A stretch of DNA of 42,855 nt from a virus, in IMG/VR virus record IMGVR_UViG_3300020219_000027, positions 1-42,855 of that record; one strand, given 5' to 3'. The notes under the pieces were generated by a model. It was not told the DNA's origin, did not search any database, and worked only from the letters and a program-made list of their open reading frames with translations. How positions within the stretch are numbered: the stretch's first letter is position 1; the number at the start of each line of letters is the position of its first letter. Shown in pieces: positions 8,345-19,200 of this stretch. The position numbers were made by a program, and so were the translations under genes.

Positions 8345-9061
8345 ATGGCCATATACTCAGCCCTCAAAGCAGAAGTCCTAGCCAACGTCGATCACACCGG
8401 CTCCCTGGATGCTGGCCTAGTGGTGCAGAATTGGCTTGTCTCCTGCATACGCTACGTCTCCTCTCGCATGGAGCTACCGGCCCTACGCCTCTCCACATCA
8501 TACACGCTAGTAGCGGCAGACGTGACCGCCGGACGAGTCTCTATTTCCAGTGCTGGCAAACTCAACGCCACATCCTACTCAACGCCCAATCGCCTATTCG
8601 TGCGCTCTAAGGTGGGCGATGCAATTCCAGGCACACCGTTTGAGTATGTAGAGTTCATGCACTACCTAGACCTCAAGGCCAGTCCGGTTGGCAGTAGGGA
8701 GACTAGCCTCTACGCCGATTTCAATGACGACCTACGCCCAGATTTCCCCTATACCATCGACGGCGATAACCTGATTTTTGAAGACCTCGTAGTGGGTAAT
8801 GTTTTGACGTTCTATTACATGAAAGAGCCCGCCGCATATGTCGATGCCAACACCCCGGAAATTCCTAATGAGTTTCAATATATCCTCGTGAACGGTGCCA
8901 CGCTAGCCCTTAAGGAATGGGTTCGCGAGCCCGATAATATCATGGACCCCCACTCCCTCTTCTCTGGTCTGAACGAGCAAATTGTACAAATGGACCTATT
9001 TCTACACGGGCGCCGCAAGCGGTCAATGATCAGAATACACCCTAGTTATTGGACTAAGTAA
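8345..9061 (+). CDS. Putative head-tail adaptor protein (238 aa)
   Basis: First gene after the head terminator. The size and mixed fold (helical N-terminus, beta centre, helical C-terminus with YILVNGATLALKEW) fit the phage adaptor family typified by T7 gp11 and P22 gp4-like connectors, which dock below the portal. The C-terminus is basic (GRRKRSMIRIH). Stop and next start abut (TAAATG). The annotation is by layout: adaptor first, nozzle protein later in the block. Confidence 0.6.
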   Translation: MAIYSALKAEVLANVDHTGSLDAGLVVQNWLVSCIRYVSSRMELPALRLSTSYTLVAADVTAGRVSISSAGKLNATSYSTPNRLFVRSKVGDAIPGTPFEYVEFMHYLDLKASPVGSRETSLYADFNDDLRPDFPYTIDGDNLIFEDLVVGNVLTFYYMKEPAAYVDANTPEIPNEFQYILVNGATLALKEWVREPDNIMDPHSLFSGLNEQIVQMDLFLHGRRKRSMIRIHPSYWTK

Positions 9062-9811
9062 ATGGCGATTCAACCTAAAAATACAGTCGACGTTAAATTT
9101 GATACGGTAGTATCTAAGACCGCATCCGCTGGCGTCATCGTTGAAGGCGCTCGCTTTAAGGCGAACGGTATCGACGCGGTAGCAGCTACCGACTTTCCCC
9201 TAGCCCTCAACGGCGCGGTCCGCTGGCGATTCCTGTCGGCTAGCTCACTGGACTTTAGACCTGAAGCGGACCTAGCGCGCTCTATCGGCACGACCAGCTT
9301 CAACCTGCTCAACCTATACGCGCAGAATATTCTAGTATCTGGCGCCGCGCAGAGTGTGGGTACCGCCTCTAGTCATGTCCTTGAATTTCAGACCAACTCC
9401 GTCAAGGTCGCAGCCTTCGGGACCGCTGGCGATCTGACCATGAACGCCTCTAACGGGGGTAACCTTATATTTACCAGGGATTTGTATGGCGTAGTAGTAG
9501 CTGGCTCCGCTACCTTCGCGGCCACGGGCGCTACTCAGGCGACTGCGGCATTGCTAACCAAGCTCATCACCGTCGTCACCACCGCGACCACCTCCACCCA
9601 GGATGGTATTATTCTTCCCGCCGCCGGCTCCCACCTCTTTAAGCAGTTTATGCTTATTAACGAGTCCGGCGTACTCCTTGATATCTTCCCCGACTCCGGC
9701 TCTAATATTAATGATGCCACAGCCAACACCGCTATCACGATGGCCGATAACACTCGCCGCATCTTTATCGCCATAACGGCCACTCGCTGGATCAGCACGG
9801 CAGCAATCTAA
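9062..9811 (+). CDS. Tail fibre/appendage-like structural protein (249 aa)
   Basis: Contains the phrase common in phage fibres, 'F.PE.D..RSIGT..FNLLNLYAQNI' (residues ~75-100), where each virion feature is described as aligned strands. The C-terminal half is Ala/Thr-rich with a beta domain ending RRIFIAITATRWISTAAI. No enzymatic motif for depolymerase activity is visible. A short trimeric appendage or fibre base is likely. The TAATG join with the next gene indicates translational coupling. Confidence 0.65.
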   Translation: MAIQPKNTVDVKFDTVVSKTASAGVIVEGARFKANGIDAVAATDFPLALNGAVRWRFLSASSLDFRPEADLARSIGTTSFNLLNLYAQNILVSGAAQSVGTASSHVLEFQTNSVKVAAFGTAGDLTMNASNGGNLIFTRDLYGVVVAGSATFAATGATQATAALLTKLITVVTTATTSTQDGIILPAAGSHLFKQFMLINESGVLLDIFPDSGSNINDATANTAITMADNTRRIFIAITATRWISTAAI

Positions 9812-10164
9812 TGGCAGTATCTCAAGTCATCATCGGCGGAACTGAAGCGTATTCGCAGATCAACCAGCTCGCCACACCCATCCAGGTGAAGGCGACGGGC
9901 GGCACACTACTCGGGTGGTTCATAGATAACGACGCCGCAGAGAAGCGGTTTGTCAAGTTGTGGAACACTGCATCCGCCCCCAATCCTGCTACGGACAGTC
10001 CCAAGCTGACCCTTCCCATCCCTAAAAAAATGGCGGCAAATGTCATGGGTCTCGGTATCAACTTCGACCTGGGTATCTGGATCAGTTGTACTAAGGGCCG
10101 CTCCGCCGGTGATACATCCTCCCCGCTCGCTAACGAAGTGGCAGTCAACCTCTTTTACTTATAA
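9811..10164 (+). CDS. Small virion-like protein (117 aa)
   Basis: Start overlaps the upstream stop by one base. A compact beta-type sequence (GGTLLGWFIDNDAAEKRFVKLWNT) resembling small phage structural proteins that describe a one-domain beta sandwich. No catalytic motif. It lies within the tail cluster, so a minor tail or decoration role is likely but unproven. Confidence 0.6.
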   Translation: MAVSQVIIGGTEAYSQINQLATPIQVKATGGTLLGWFIDNDAAEKRFVKLWNTASAPNPATDSPKLTLPIPKKMAANVMGLGINFDLGIWISCTKGRSAGDTSSPLANEVAVNLFYL

Positions 10165-10165
10165 T

Positions 10166-11341
10166 ATGACCCGCTGTGGATTCTTCGATACGCCCGCAGC
10201 CACGGGCACCCAGACCATTACCGGCCTTGGGTTTCGGCCTACGTTCGCCATGTTTTTTCACAGCATGCAAACGACCGATGGCGCCGAAGCGGACGCCTGT
10301 TTAAACCAGGGTTACGCCGTAGAGATAGCCAGCGTCATCACGCAACACGCCCGTTCCGGGCGATCTCAGGAGGGCGGCGTTGCCGGCTCAACGGAATATG
10401 GGAGCGGCGCCTCCCAGACGCTATGTATTCGGGGCAACACCACCACTACGACACTGAACCTAGAGGCGGCGCTCACAGAGTTCAACGACGATGGGTTTGT
10501 TTTAAACTACACCACAGTGCCAGCCGCCGCCACAAGAGTTTTCTATGTGGCAGTACTAATTGAATCCTTGGGCGTGGGCATCATACCATCCCTAGCGCTC
10601 CCCTTCGGGGTATCGACTCCCGTTACCGGCCTGTCCTTCCAGCCGCAGATGGTGATGGGCATGCATCGTGGCAGCGACTCTTGCAACCTGGGGTTTGGCA
10701 CCCCAGGTAGTGAGTTTTCGATGATGTCTAGGAATCGAGACAACGTAGCCTTTGGCTTCTCGCCGGAAATATGGAGTTCCACTGGATCAGTTTTCCTATC
10801 GGGCTATGGAGGCCGAGATGACAGCGTAAATCTGACCGCCATTAACGCCGATGGGTTCTCAGTGATCAAGAATTTAATCACTGATCCCCGCCCGGACTTT
10901 TACTGGCTGGCGCTCGCTGACACTGCGGCAAGCTTCGCCGCTGGATCATTCGTTCCACCACAGTCCGGCACTACAACCATTACCGGCCTCGGTTTCCAGC
11001 CGGCCCTTCTACTACTAATTGGTATGCAGGGGATTGGCATTAGTTCCGCCTACAATAATCAGCTCGGGTTCCGCAACTTTTTCGGCGCGGTCGACTCCGA
11101 TGGGAACCAGTGGTGCTGCGGACAAAACGCCACAACGCTTGCATCACAACCGCGCTATATGAGTTCAACCTCCGCCACAGTGAGGCATGGGCAACTGACT
11201 AATGCACATACCTTTACTTTTAATGAGGACGGGTTTGACATAAGTACAGTTGTGGGCGCCGCCGGTACGGACACCTGCGCCTTCTTAGCCTTCGGGGCCA
11301 GAGACTCGTCCGGCGCACTTCCACTTTTAGGGGTAGGCTAA
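10166..11341 (+). CDS. Repeat-containing tail appendage-like protein (391 aa)
   Basis: The ATG at 10166 lies one base after the previous stop and is preferred over an upstream in-frame start at 10040 that would overlap most of the preceding gene. The protein contains three copies of a motif reading 'ITGLGFRPTFAMFF', 'VTGLSFQPQMVMGM' and 'ITGLGFQPALLLLIG', at residues ~18, ~154 and ~273. Each begins a similar domain of about 120 residues ending near 'DGF'. This is an internal triplication of a beta domain, as in some fibres and receptor-binding proteins. Receptor binding is inference. Confidence 0.65.
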   Translation: MTRCGFFDTPAATGTQTITGLGFRPTFAMFFHSMQTTDGAEADACLNQGYAVEIASVITQHARSGRSQEGGVAGSTEYGSGASQTLCIRGNTTTTTLNLEAALTEFNDDGFVLNYTTVPAAATRVFYVAVLIESLGVGIIPSLALPFGVSTPVTGLSFQPQMVMGMHRGSDSCNLGFGTPGSEFSMMSRNRDNVAFGFSPEIWSSTGSVFLSGYGGRDDSVNLTAINADGFSVIKNLITDPRPDFYWLALADTAASFAAGSFVPPQSGTTTITGLGFQPALLLLIGMQGIGISSAYNNQLGFRNFFGAVDSDGNQWCCGQNATTLASQPRYMSSTSATVRHGQLTNAHTFTFNEDGFDISTVVGAAGTDTCAFLAFGARDSSGALPLLGVG

Positions 11342-11691
11342 TGTCGATTCTTGCAGGCAAAACACATTACATGTCCTTCCGCCACCTCTCCACTGGGCTG
11401 ACCAATCCCGACTGGACCGTGCGTATATTCCAGAATGGGGAGCTACGGCTAGACATCGGGTATGAAGTAAGAGAGGTTTTCCCTTATTATTACACCGTCA
11501 CATTCGACAATGACGGCCCCCATAATTCCCAGTGGATAGCGCTCGCGTTCCCCAAAGCTGCGCCCGGCATGGGGTATACCGATTCCTGGGAAGTCTCTAA
11601 GCCAATCACCGAGGCCGCCGTCACGGCGATTAATTCCCGTATGAACACCGCCGACGGTGGGTTCTTCGGATTTAGCTCTAAGGATAAATAA
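11341..11691 (+). CDS. Small hypothetical tail-cluster protein (116 aa)
   Basis: Overlaps both neighbours by one base (TAATG at each end), showing tight coupling. Aromatic-rich beta-type sequence (VREVFPYYYTVTFDNDGPHNS) with no signal or membrane segment. The fold resembles small phage structural beta domains. Not recognised; a virion role is inferred from position. Confidence 0.6.
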   Translation: MSILAGKTHYMSFRHLSTGLTNPDWTVRIFQNGELRLDIGYEVREVFPYYYTVTFDNDGPHNSQWIALAFPKAAPGMGYTDSWEVSKPITEAAVTAINSRMNTADGGFFGFSSKDK

Positions 11692-13709
11692 TGCGACAGG
11701 ATGGCAGCAAGCGACGCGTCTCTCAGCGATACTCCGTCTTAGGATCACTCCAGGGCAACCGGAGCGACGCGGAAACGCGGGCTGTAGAGTTCCAGATTCT
11801 CAAGAACTGCTACGTAGATGAGCGCATAGGGGCAGTGGTTAAGCGCGGCGGGTCGACAACCGAGACTATTGCTAACGGCCTGGGCACACCACTCGCAGTC
11901 GGTGAGCACCTAGCGCCCGCGCCCGGATCCGCCATCCCCCTGACCAGAACGAGCCTAATTAATTTTTCCGGCAACCACTATCAGTGGAAAGCCAACGCCT
12001 GGTCAGCCGTCCCTAAAACGATCAATACCAACTTCGCCGTGTCCCAACAGGGGCAGATGACGCAGATGGGTACGAAGCTTTATTCGGCATGTGGCCGCCC
12101 CGCTGTCTGGGCGGGCCCAGGATCGACTATCGAGCGAGTTGGGATCCCAGCACCTGTTAGCCCAATTACGGCCACCACGGCGGTCGTGGGCCTTCTGACT
12201 GTTACGGAAACCATCACTTACATCGTAACTTACTTTAATCCGGCCACCGGCCTCGAATCGGACTGGTCTCCGCTGTCCACTAAGATCGGTCCGTTCAATT
12301 TACGCAAGCCGACCCTCACACTTCCGGTCAATGCGGCGCTAACCAATGCAACGCACAAGCGCATCTATCGCACGTTCGACGGGGGCACCGTGCCATATTT
12401 AATAGACACCGTGACCATGGCCACCACCTCCTATGCGGACAATAAGACCGATGCACAGCTAACGGCCAAAGCTGCCCCTGTTGGACGTAAGGCCCTACCC
12501 CCAGATAGCGCTTACATTACGCACACCTACGCCTCTCGAATCTGGCTAGTTGACGCAACCAACCCATATCTGCTAAAATTCTCCTTGCCATACACCGGCT
12601 CTGACGCCGATTGTGAGCTATACCCACACGACTTTTTTGTCGTTGCCAATCAACCCATTACCGGCCTATTGGCAATACCCGGTCGGATGCTGGTTTTTCA
12701 CCCCCGATCCATCTCCTTTATAGCCGGGACATCAGAAGATGATTTCTCGTTCCAGCCCTGGAAAACTGGCGTGGGTACGCTATTCGCCAACTCTATTGCT
12801 ACCGATGGCCAGAAAGTTATTTGCTTGTCGGAGCAGGGTTGGATTGACATTACCGCCACTCCGTCCACCATCTCCCGTGAGATAGATCACGATCTACAAC
12901 CACTCATGGCCGGATCGTACAATTCGTCAATGTATGTTGGCGCCTGCTTCAACCCAGCGATCAAGCAGTTCCTATGCTTCGTGACTGCAGAATCTCGTTC
13001 TTCATGGCCATGGGAAGATACGGTTACAAGTGGCGTTGACATCTGGGAAGATTCCGTTTCGGCTCTCACTGAGCCATGGGAAGACCCCGCCGCCACCAGC
13101 CCCACCGCAGCCCTGCGCGTGAAGATATGGGGCTACAGTCCCGAGCTGTCCGAGCCGGCGAGTAACCGTTGGATGGAATATGAATTTCCTGTAATTACAG
13201 ATCGCAACGTCAGCAGTGCATACCCGACGCTCCTCTATCACCCCAGCCCTAGCTCTGATACTACCGATCCCCAGCAAGACAAGACCTTACTTTGTTTCTG
13301 GTCTGGAACGCAAGGGGGTGTTCGAACCGCATGGAGAAAAGATCAAGGAGTTGATGATGCCACGCCCATCACATCCACCATGCTAACAGGCCGCGTACAA
13401 CCAGGCGATGAGAGTGGACTATATAAGAGGTTCGTTGGTTTTTCGTTTGCCAATGCATACGGCGACCCCTTAGCAGATGGTACCGCCACGCTTCAATATC
13501 TAATGGATTTTGACGACCCACACCTACGCTCATTCTCCGGTTCACTCAAAGCGCTCGCTACCACATCGGGCGACATGAAGCGCTTAACCGAGGGACTAGC
13601 GCGGCATCTACATTTATATATAACTGACACATCAACCAGCACTAGCAAGGTTTTGCTATCTGAATTTCACGTACACTACAGAGAGCGATCTAGAAGGGAT
13701 AATAGATAA
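11691..13709 (+). CDS. Tail nozzle / tail tubular B-like protein (672 aa)
   Basis: Length and layout match the distal tail-tube proteins of short-tailed phages (T7 gp12, P22 gp10). The N-terminus names virion joining loops (ILKNCYVDERIGAVVKRGG). The central region has propeller-like repeats (PATGLESDWSPLS, RTFDGGTVPYLIDTV, ASRIWLVDATNPYLL, GRMLVFHPRSISFIAG), and a C-terminal beta domain follows. WEDS/WEDP motifs near residues 440-465 form a small repeat of their own. It would form the hexameric nozzle below the adaptor and carry receptor-contacting parts. No lytic domain is visible. Confidence 0.75.
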   Translation: MRQDGSKRRVSQRYSVLGSLQGNRSDAETRAVEFQILKNCYVDERIGAVVKRGGSTTETIANGLGTPLAVGEHLAPAPGSAIPLTRTSLINFSGNHYQWKANAWSAVPKTINTNFAVSQQGQMTQMGTKLYSACGRPAVWAGPGSTIERVGIPAPVSPITATTAVVGLLTVTETITYIVTYFNPATGLESDWSPLSTKIGPFNLRKPTLTLPVNAALTNATHKRIYRTFDGGTVPYLIDTVTMATTSYADNKTDAQLTAKAAPVGRKALPPDSAYITHTYASRIWLVDATNPYLLKFSLPYTGSDADCELYPHDFFVVANQPITGLLAIPGRMLVFHPRSISFIAGTSEDDFSFQPWKTGVGTLFANSIATDGQKVICLSEQGWIDITATPSTISREIDHDLQPLMAGSYNSSMYVGACFNPAIKQFLCFVTAESRSSWPWEDTVTSGVDIWEDSVSALTEPWEDPAATSPTAALRVKIWGYSPELSEPASNRWMEYEFPVITDRNVSSAYPTLLYHPSPSSDTTDPQQDKTLLCFWSGTQGGVRTAWRKDQGVDDATPITSTMLTGRVQPGDESGLYKRFVGFSFANAYGDPLADGTATLQYLMDFDDPHLRSFSGSLKALATTSGDMKRLTEGLARHLHLYITDTSTSTSKVLLSEFHVHYRERSRRDNR

Positions 13710-13710
13710 T

Positions 13711-14715
13711 ATGAAGACAGAAGAACTCAGAGCGCAGGGAGCCGCAGCCCTCAAGAAAATAAAGAGGCAGCAAGTCCGAAGGGCGTACTTAAAGAAGCAG
13801 GGGCGGAAGGAGACTAAAGTGCCACGAGCACCCCCTAAGCCAGTCAAGCAGCAGCCAGCCACTATCCAGCCAGTCGGTACCCCTCGACCCGTAACTAACC
13901 AACCCCCTCCTCCTGGAGCAGTTGATAAGGGTACCGACGGCGTTGTAATCGGCCAGCCCGTGAGAAGCGGCGGTGGGCCTACCGATGGGCTCGGCGGCGG
14001 CCCTAGGGCCCCCATGCCCAACGGCGGCGCCGGCGGCCTGCCTAATTTCGGCCAGCCCGGTGGTGGGCCCGCGTTCAGCCCCGGCAACACGCCCGGCCTG
14101 GGACAGTTCGGCGGCTTCGATCCCGGCGGTCTATCTAACGTCCCGCTGCGTAATATGATCGGCAAGATCGCATCGCAGTTTCAGGACGGCTCTATTCAAA
14201 ATTTCAATAGGGCAGCCGGTCGCATGAGAGAGAGACTAGACTCCTCGGGCGCAGCCGATGCGGATCGCATTACTAACGCCAGCGTCGGTAGGGGCTTCGG
14301 AGCCTCGGGTAGCCAAAACACCCAGCTACAACAATCCGCAGCCAACACACAAAACGCGTATGGTCAGGGCCTCGTGGGCCTAGAAACCTCCTTCGAGGAC
14401 AGCCGTCAGAAGGGACTTCAGGGCGCCCTAAACGCCACCGGGCAATTAATCGGTAATGACGAACACGCACAGAGAATTGGCGCAGACATGACCCGTGGCC
14501 GCGAGAACGATGCATCCAACGAACGACGTGGCAGCGAAAACGACGCGTCTAACGAAAGAAACGCCAAGCTGGGCGTGAATAGCGAGTTTCTAAAAAGCAT
14601 GTTCGGCAATCTCTTCAATAATTCCGGCGGCAGCGGCGGTGGTGGCGGTGGCGGCAGCTACAGCGGTGGCGGCAGCAGTAGCAGCGGCGGCTATCGTCAG
14701 TATCCTAATGGGTAG
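13711..14715 (+). CDS. Pro/Gly-rich internal virion (ejection-type) protein (334 aa)
   Basis: A basic helical start (KKIKRQQVRRAYLKKQ), then about 100 residues of Pro/Gly-rich low complexity, a helical Gln/Ala-rich centre (residues ~160-270) and a Gly/Ser-rich tail. The helical part (ASGSQNTQLQQSAANTQNAYGQG) is typical of small ejection proteins released into the host envelope. A short pair of near repeats (ENDASNERRGS, ENDASNERNA) lies near residue 270. Located upstream of three other internal proteins, as in T7/P22 ejection cassettes. Role assigned by composition and context. Confidence 0.6.
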   Translation: MKTEELRAQGAAALKKIKRQQVRRAYLKKQGRKETKVPRAPPKPVKQQPATIQPVGTPRPVTNQPPPPGAVDKGTDGVVIGQPVRSGGGPTDGLGGGPRAPMPNGGAGGLPNFGQPGGGPAFSPGNTPGLGQFGGFDPGGLSNVPLRNMIGKIASQFQDGSIQNFNRAAGRMRERLDSSGAADADRITNASVGRGFGASGSQNTQLQQSAANTQNAYGQGLVGLETSFEDSRQKGLQGALNATGQLIGNDEHAQRIGADMTRGRENDASNERRGSENDASNERNAKLGVNSEFLKSMFGNLFNNSGGSGGGGGGGSYSGGGSSSSGGYRQYPNG

Positions 14716-14733
14716 TGGATCAAGGTACTAACT

Positions 14734-15528
14734 ATGAATTTTAGAGATCTTATTAAATCGCTAGAGGATCAACTCAGCGCCGTAAGGCAGGGCTTCGGCA
14801 ACGATGGCAGCCTAGAGCAACAGCTCCTAACCTCCGCCGCCAATAGTGCCGGCGGAAAGAGGAAGGCCGCACAGGACGCCAAAGACGCTAATCTTCCATC
14901 CGCCGAACAGCGCGGCGAGTTAGCAGCCGCCATGGGCGCAAGGGCAGACCAGCTCGCCGCTGGCAATAGGGCTAAAGAAAAAGCGCGGGTAGACAAGGCC
15001 CGAGAGTCCACAGCGGACGTGCCAGAATCGGAGAGTATCGGCGCCAAGGGCGCTACTGGTGGATTTGACGGATCAGACTTCACAGCCGTCGCTCGCCAGC
15101 TAGCCGCCGACCCTCGCCTATCCCCAGGGATACAGGTAGCCAAAGCTAACCAGGGCCTTTTCGGCAATCTCGTCGATACGATGTTTAACCGTGAGCGCCA
15201 GATGCTCCTAGCCGGCGACGCCCTTAAGCGCGCTAACGCGAAGGATGACCTGGAGCAGGAGCTACTTAAGCAGAAGGCCAAGCAAGGGGATGCATCATTT
15301 TGGGAAGGTAAGCAGGATCGCACGGACGCTAGAAACCTAGCCCAGAGCAACCGAATCCAGGCCGGGCAAGATAAACAAAAGGCGGACCTGGAGGCTAAAA
15401 TCTACAGGGCCCCTAAGCAATCTAAGCGCTGGGAGAGGTCGGACGATACCCGCACCATCGACCCCTTTAATGTAGGCCAGGCCACGGCGGATAAATATTT
15501 ATCTCTCCTAAAGTCTTTCTTAAGGTAG
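14734..15528 (+). CDS. Helical internal virion protein candidate (264 aa)
   Basis: Ala/Gln/Lys/Asp-rich sequence with long predicted helices, several coiled-coil-like heptads and no membrane segment. The second half (QELLKQKAKQGDASFWEGKQDR) is strongly charged. It belongs to the cassette that ends with the 1,261-residue protein, so DNA ejection or the internal core is the likely role. No sequence family recognised. Confidence 0.6.
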   Translation: MNFRDLIKSLEDQLSAVRQGFGNDGSLEQQLLTSAANSAGGKRKAAQDAKDANLPSAEQRGELAAAMGARADQLAAGNRAKEKARVDKARESTADVPESESIGAKGATGGFDGSDFTAVARQLAADPRLSPGIQVAKANQGLFGNLVDTMFNRERQMLLAGDALKRANAKDDLEQELLKQKAKQGDASFWEGKQDRTDARNLAQSNRIQAGQDKQKADLEAKIYRAPKQSKRWERSDDTRTIDPFNVGQATADKYLSLLKSFLR

Positions 15529-15530
15529 TC

Positions 15531-16256
15531 ATGTCTGATATACTAAAACTCCTAGAGGATCTCGTTTTCCGCGCTAGTCAGCAGGTGGTAGACACCGGCA
15601 ACAGTATCGGCAGCACCATTGAAGAGGGCGCCGGTAAATTCATGGACGACGCTAGTAGTATCGGCTCTTCCGTAGGCGGCGCTTTTGAGGCCCTTATGGG
15701 GCAGATCTCATCTCCGCAGAACGCGTCCAGCGCACACAAAGACATCGACACAATCTTCAGGGGGCAGGACCCCCGTCCATCACGATCCCGCCTTCAAGAG
15801 CTAGAGGGTCGCTCTGGCAGCGGCACCCTTTCATTCGTGTCTGGCAGCGGCGAGGAATCCCAATCCGAGTCTAGCAATTCATCTCGGGGGCAATTCTCCC
15901 GAATGGGCGCGGACGCTACGGGTAACTTCGTAGCTAACTATGGCGTACTCCACCGCGCTAATAGTAATGACCAGGCAGCGAAAATGGATCAACTTTTTAC
16001 GTCAACCGCAGCGGATATCGCACAAGCTGGCGGAAGTCAAGCCGAGATAGCTCGCAAACTTCTCACGCTCGCCAAAATCACGGGCAAGCCGTCTAGCGCA
16101 GTGACCTCCATCCTGGCCCAAGTTGACGCCGAGGGCGCTACCCAGGACCAATTGCGAACCCTCATTCAAGAGGCCATGACCAGCCGGAAGCCGGGCGAAT
16201 CTAGCCAGGACATCCTAGCAAGGGTAGTACAAAAGTATAGTACGGGCGAATACTAA
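15531..16256 (+). CDS. Internal virion protein candidate (241 aa)
   Basis: ATG two bases after the previous stop. Ser/Gly-rich N-terminal half with repeated GS/SS stretches, helical C-terminal half (residues ~160-240) of the type RKLLTLAKITGKPSSAVTSIL. No transmembrane segment. Third member of the ejection cassette by position; not recognised by sequence. Confidence 0.6.
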   Translation: MSDILKLLEDLVFRASQQVVDTGNSIGSTIEEGAGKFMDDASSIGSSVGGAFEALMGQISSPQNASSAHKDIDTIFRGQDPRPSRSRLQELEGRSGSGTLSFVSGSGEESQSESSNSSRGQFSRMGADATGNFVANYGVLHRANSNDQAAKMDQLFTSTAADIAQAGGSQAEIARKLLTLAKITGKPSSAVTSILAQVDAEGATQDQLRTLIQEAMTSRKPGESSQDILARVVQKYSTGEY

Positions 16257-16258
16257 CA

Positions 16259-19200
16259 ATGAGCAAGCGCAGTAGCATAGCCGACCTGGCCAACTCATCC
16301 GACCCCATCGTGGCGGATCTGGCTAATAGTATCCTAAATCAAAGTCAGGGACTTCAGGAGCTAGGCATTGACCCAGGGCCGCTGGAGCCGCGCAAATCTT
16401 TACTCATGGAGGGCTTGGATTTAATTGATACGCCACGTCAGTGGATCACCGGCATCATCGACTCAGGGCTGCGCGGAGATCTGGGTCAGCAGGGTATTTT
16501 TGGCGCAGCGGCGCGTGGTGGCAGGGAGGACATATCAACCTCCGATGTGCTTCGACGGGGCGGATATCAGAGCCCTACCGGACGCGCTGGCCTCGGCTTT
16601 ATCGGCGATATATTATCTGATCCCCTTACATATCTCACGCTAGGCACCTCTGGTCTAGCTAAGGCCGGCGGTACGGCTCTATCGACAACGGGTAAGCTTA
16701 AGGGTAGCGAGTTTATCGCCAAGTCCCTATTGAGCGAGACGGCTGGTAGCGCCGCATATGGTACCCGTATGTTGGAATCCAGCATGGCCCTAGACAAGGC
16801 GGGCTCCGCCCTAGGCGCATTAGACATTGGGCAACGCGAGGCTAAACTCTTCCCATTAATAGCCAAGTCGCGAAACGGCTCAACAGACATTACTGCATAT
16901 CTACAGACCCTAACGGAAAATGCCGACAACGCCAAAATCGTAGAGAGCGTGTTCGGAGAAGGTAGTCATCTCCAGGTTGACAAATTAATCGGTCGCTCCC
17001 AGCGCATTGCCCTTGAGGCGAATCTACCCTTCATAGGGGTATTGGATAAGGGCGATACAGCCGCACTCCAAATGGTACAACTTGAAGGCGGGCCTATTGG
17101 CGAAGTCTTCGAGGGTGTTCTCAAGAAGGACGGCGCCAGTCGCGCTATTACCGATGCCGCAGGACTTGCCGGTAAAATCCTTGCGCCCGGTAAGAAGATG
17201 CTCTTCGAGAAACAACTCGGCCAGGAGCAGCTTGTCCGCATCCAGCAGATCGCGCATGAGACCAAACTACGCATGGGTGAGTTTGCCATGAAAGCTGACC
17301 GCACACTCAGGTCGGTTCCTGGCGGTGCCCTCGTGTCCGACATCGCAGGCTCAGCCGCTAAAGCAGGTGCAGCCATCGGCGATCAATTCAAACGCATATT
17401 CGTTGCAAGCTACCTCGGCCCAGATTTCGAGAAGGCCCGTACTGAGTTTATTAACAATAAGGCAGCTAGCGATGTCCTTGCATCTGAAAGTATAGTAAAA
17501 AACTTCGGCGATCTTGCTACCACCCTAGAGGGTAAGACAATGCTGCGCCGTGCAGGGCTATTAATTGACAGCGCCGGCAAAGCGGAGCTAGCGGCACTAT
17601 CTAATCTTGATCCCGATATCGCAGAATCAATCCTTACGAAAATCAACAATACACGCCTCGGCATCGAGGATACGGGTGAGTCGCTTACCGCCCTCTATAA
17701 AAAGGCGAGTCAGATAGACCCCAGCTTTGAGCCATCTGGTCTGGGATTTAATCAGCGAGTACTGCAAAGCCTAGACGCCATGGGCGCAGAGCCAGAACTA
17801 CGCGTAGTCGTCCAGCGTGTACAAGATCACATGGATGGGCTGGTGGTAGATGAGCTGAAAGACGGCCTAAACTACACGCCGCTCGATGCGTATATTCCAC
17901 ATACCTACGTCAATAAGAAAACGATTGACCCGATCACCAGACAGCTCTCAGCATCCGGCCCGGTCAATAGTGGCTTCCTTAAATCCCGTAAATACAACAC
18001 GGTCAACGAAGCCCTCGGCGCCTCCGGTTTAGTAGCGGATACGAACATCCTCAACCTTCTAGCCACGCGTACACGCATGTCACTTATCAAGCGCGGAGAG
18101 GCAGCTTTCGCCCGTCGCTCCTTCGTTCAAGGGGGCATGAGCACAGAGCAGCTTTCAGTACTAGCTAACTCCGCCCTTAAGGGAGATGAGGGTGCTAGCC
18201 GCCTATTAACAGGTAAGGGCTTTCAACTTCCCTCCGCCGCCACACTGGATGACAACTCCGTGCGGAACCTATTGGGCGTAATGCAAGGCCCCTTTAAGGA
18301 CTTCAACCCCAAGCACCTTGAGTCTATGGGCATGAGCGCACAGGAAGCTGGCCGCGTCGCGCTCGATCTCAACTCCGGGGCAATCAGTGATATGGCTTCT
18401 TATGTACGAAATATTCACGCTAATATGTTTGCCATGGGCTCTCGCCCGCGAGATCTTGGTGTGCCACAAAGCATCCTTGGTGAGATTGCTGATAAGGTCA
18501 AAATGCCAGGTTCAACCAAGGAAGTCTACTTACCCAAGGAATTAGCCCGCGCCGTTAGGGAAACTCTAGGTGGCCGCGATTTTCTTAAGAACGCCGCAGG
18601 TAAAAGCGAAATTAGCCAACGCCTATTGAATGTCTCCGACACCGCCGTGGGTTGGTTTAAGCGTATGAACACGCTACCATGGGCGGCTTATTGGTCCCAG
18701 AATCTCATCGGCGATCAACTCTTTAAATTGATGGATGGCGGCATAGTCGCAGCCAGCCCTGGATATCTACAAAAAACTCACGGCATTCTATCAGGCCGCT
18801 CTGCTATTAAAACCCCCTACGGCGTCATCACTCCCGATGTATTTACAAAGGCGCTGAAGCAGGGAGGCATTACGTTCGGCGCCCGTGACTTACGTGGTGT
18901 CCTGGATAACTTCGACGCAATGGATGTCGAGCGCGCCATGACGCAAAAAGGCGGCATCGTTGCCCGCGCCAGAGAAGCCGCTAAGACTGGGCGTAATGCG
19001 ATGGAGTCCGTTGTCGAGGGTGTTAAAGCTGCACAGGAAGGCATGCAGTTCGCTTTCGGCGACATGATGCGTGTTAGCCATATCGTACACCGCCTGGAGC
19101 GCGGAGATACTATATCAGAGGCGATACGGTTAGGACAGGATGCGATGCTCAACTACCGCACCCTATCATCAGTAGAGCAATCCCTCTTCCGTAGATTTTT

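Noticed and set aside
13656-14165. Pro/Gly-rich leftward frame
   Set aside because: Shadow of the Pro/Gly-rich internal virion gene on the other strand.
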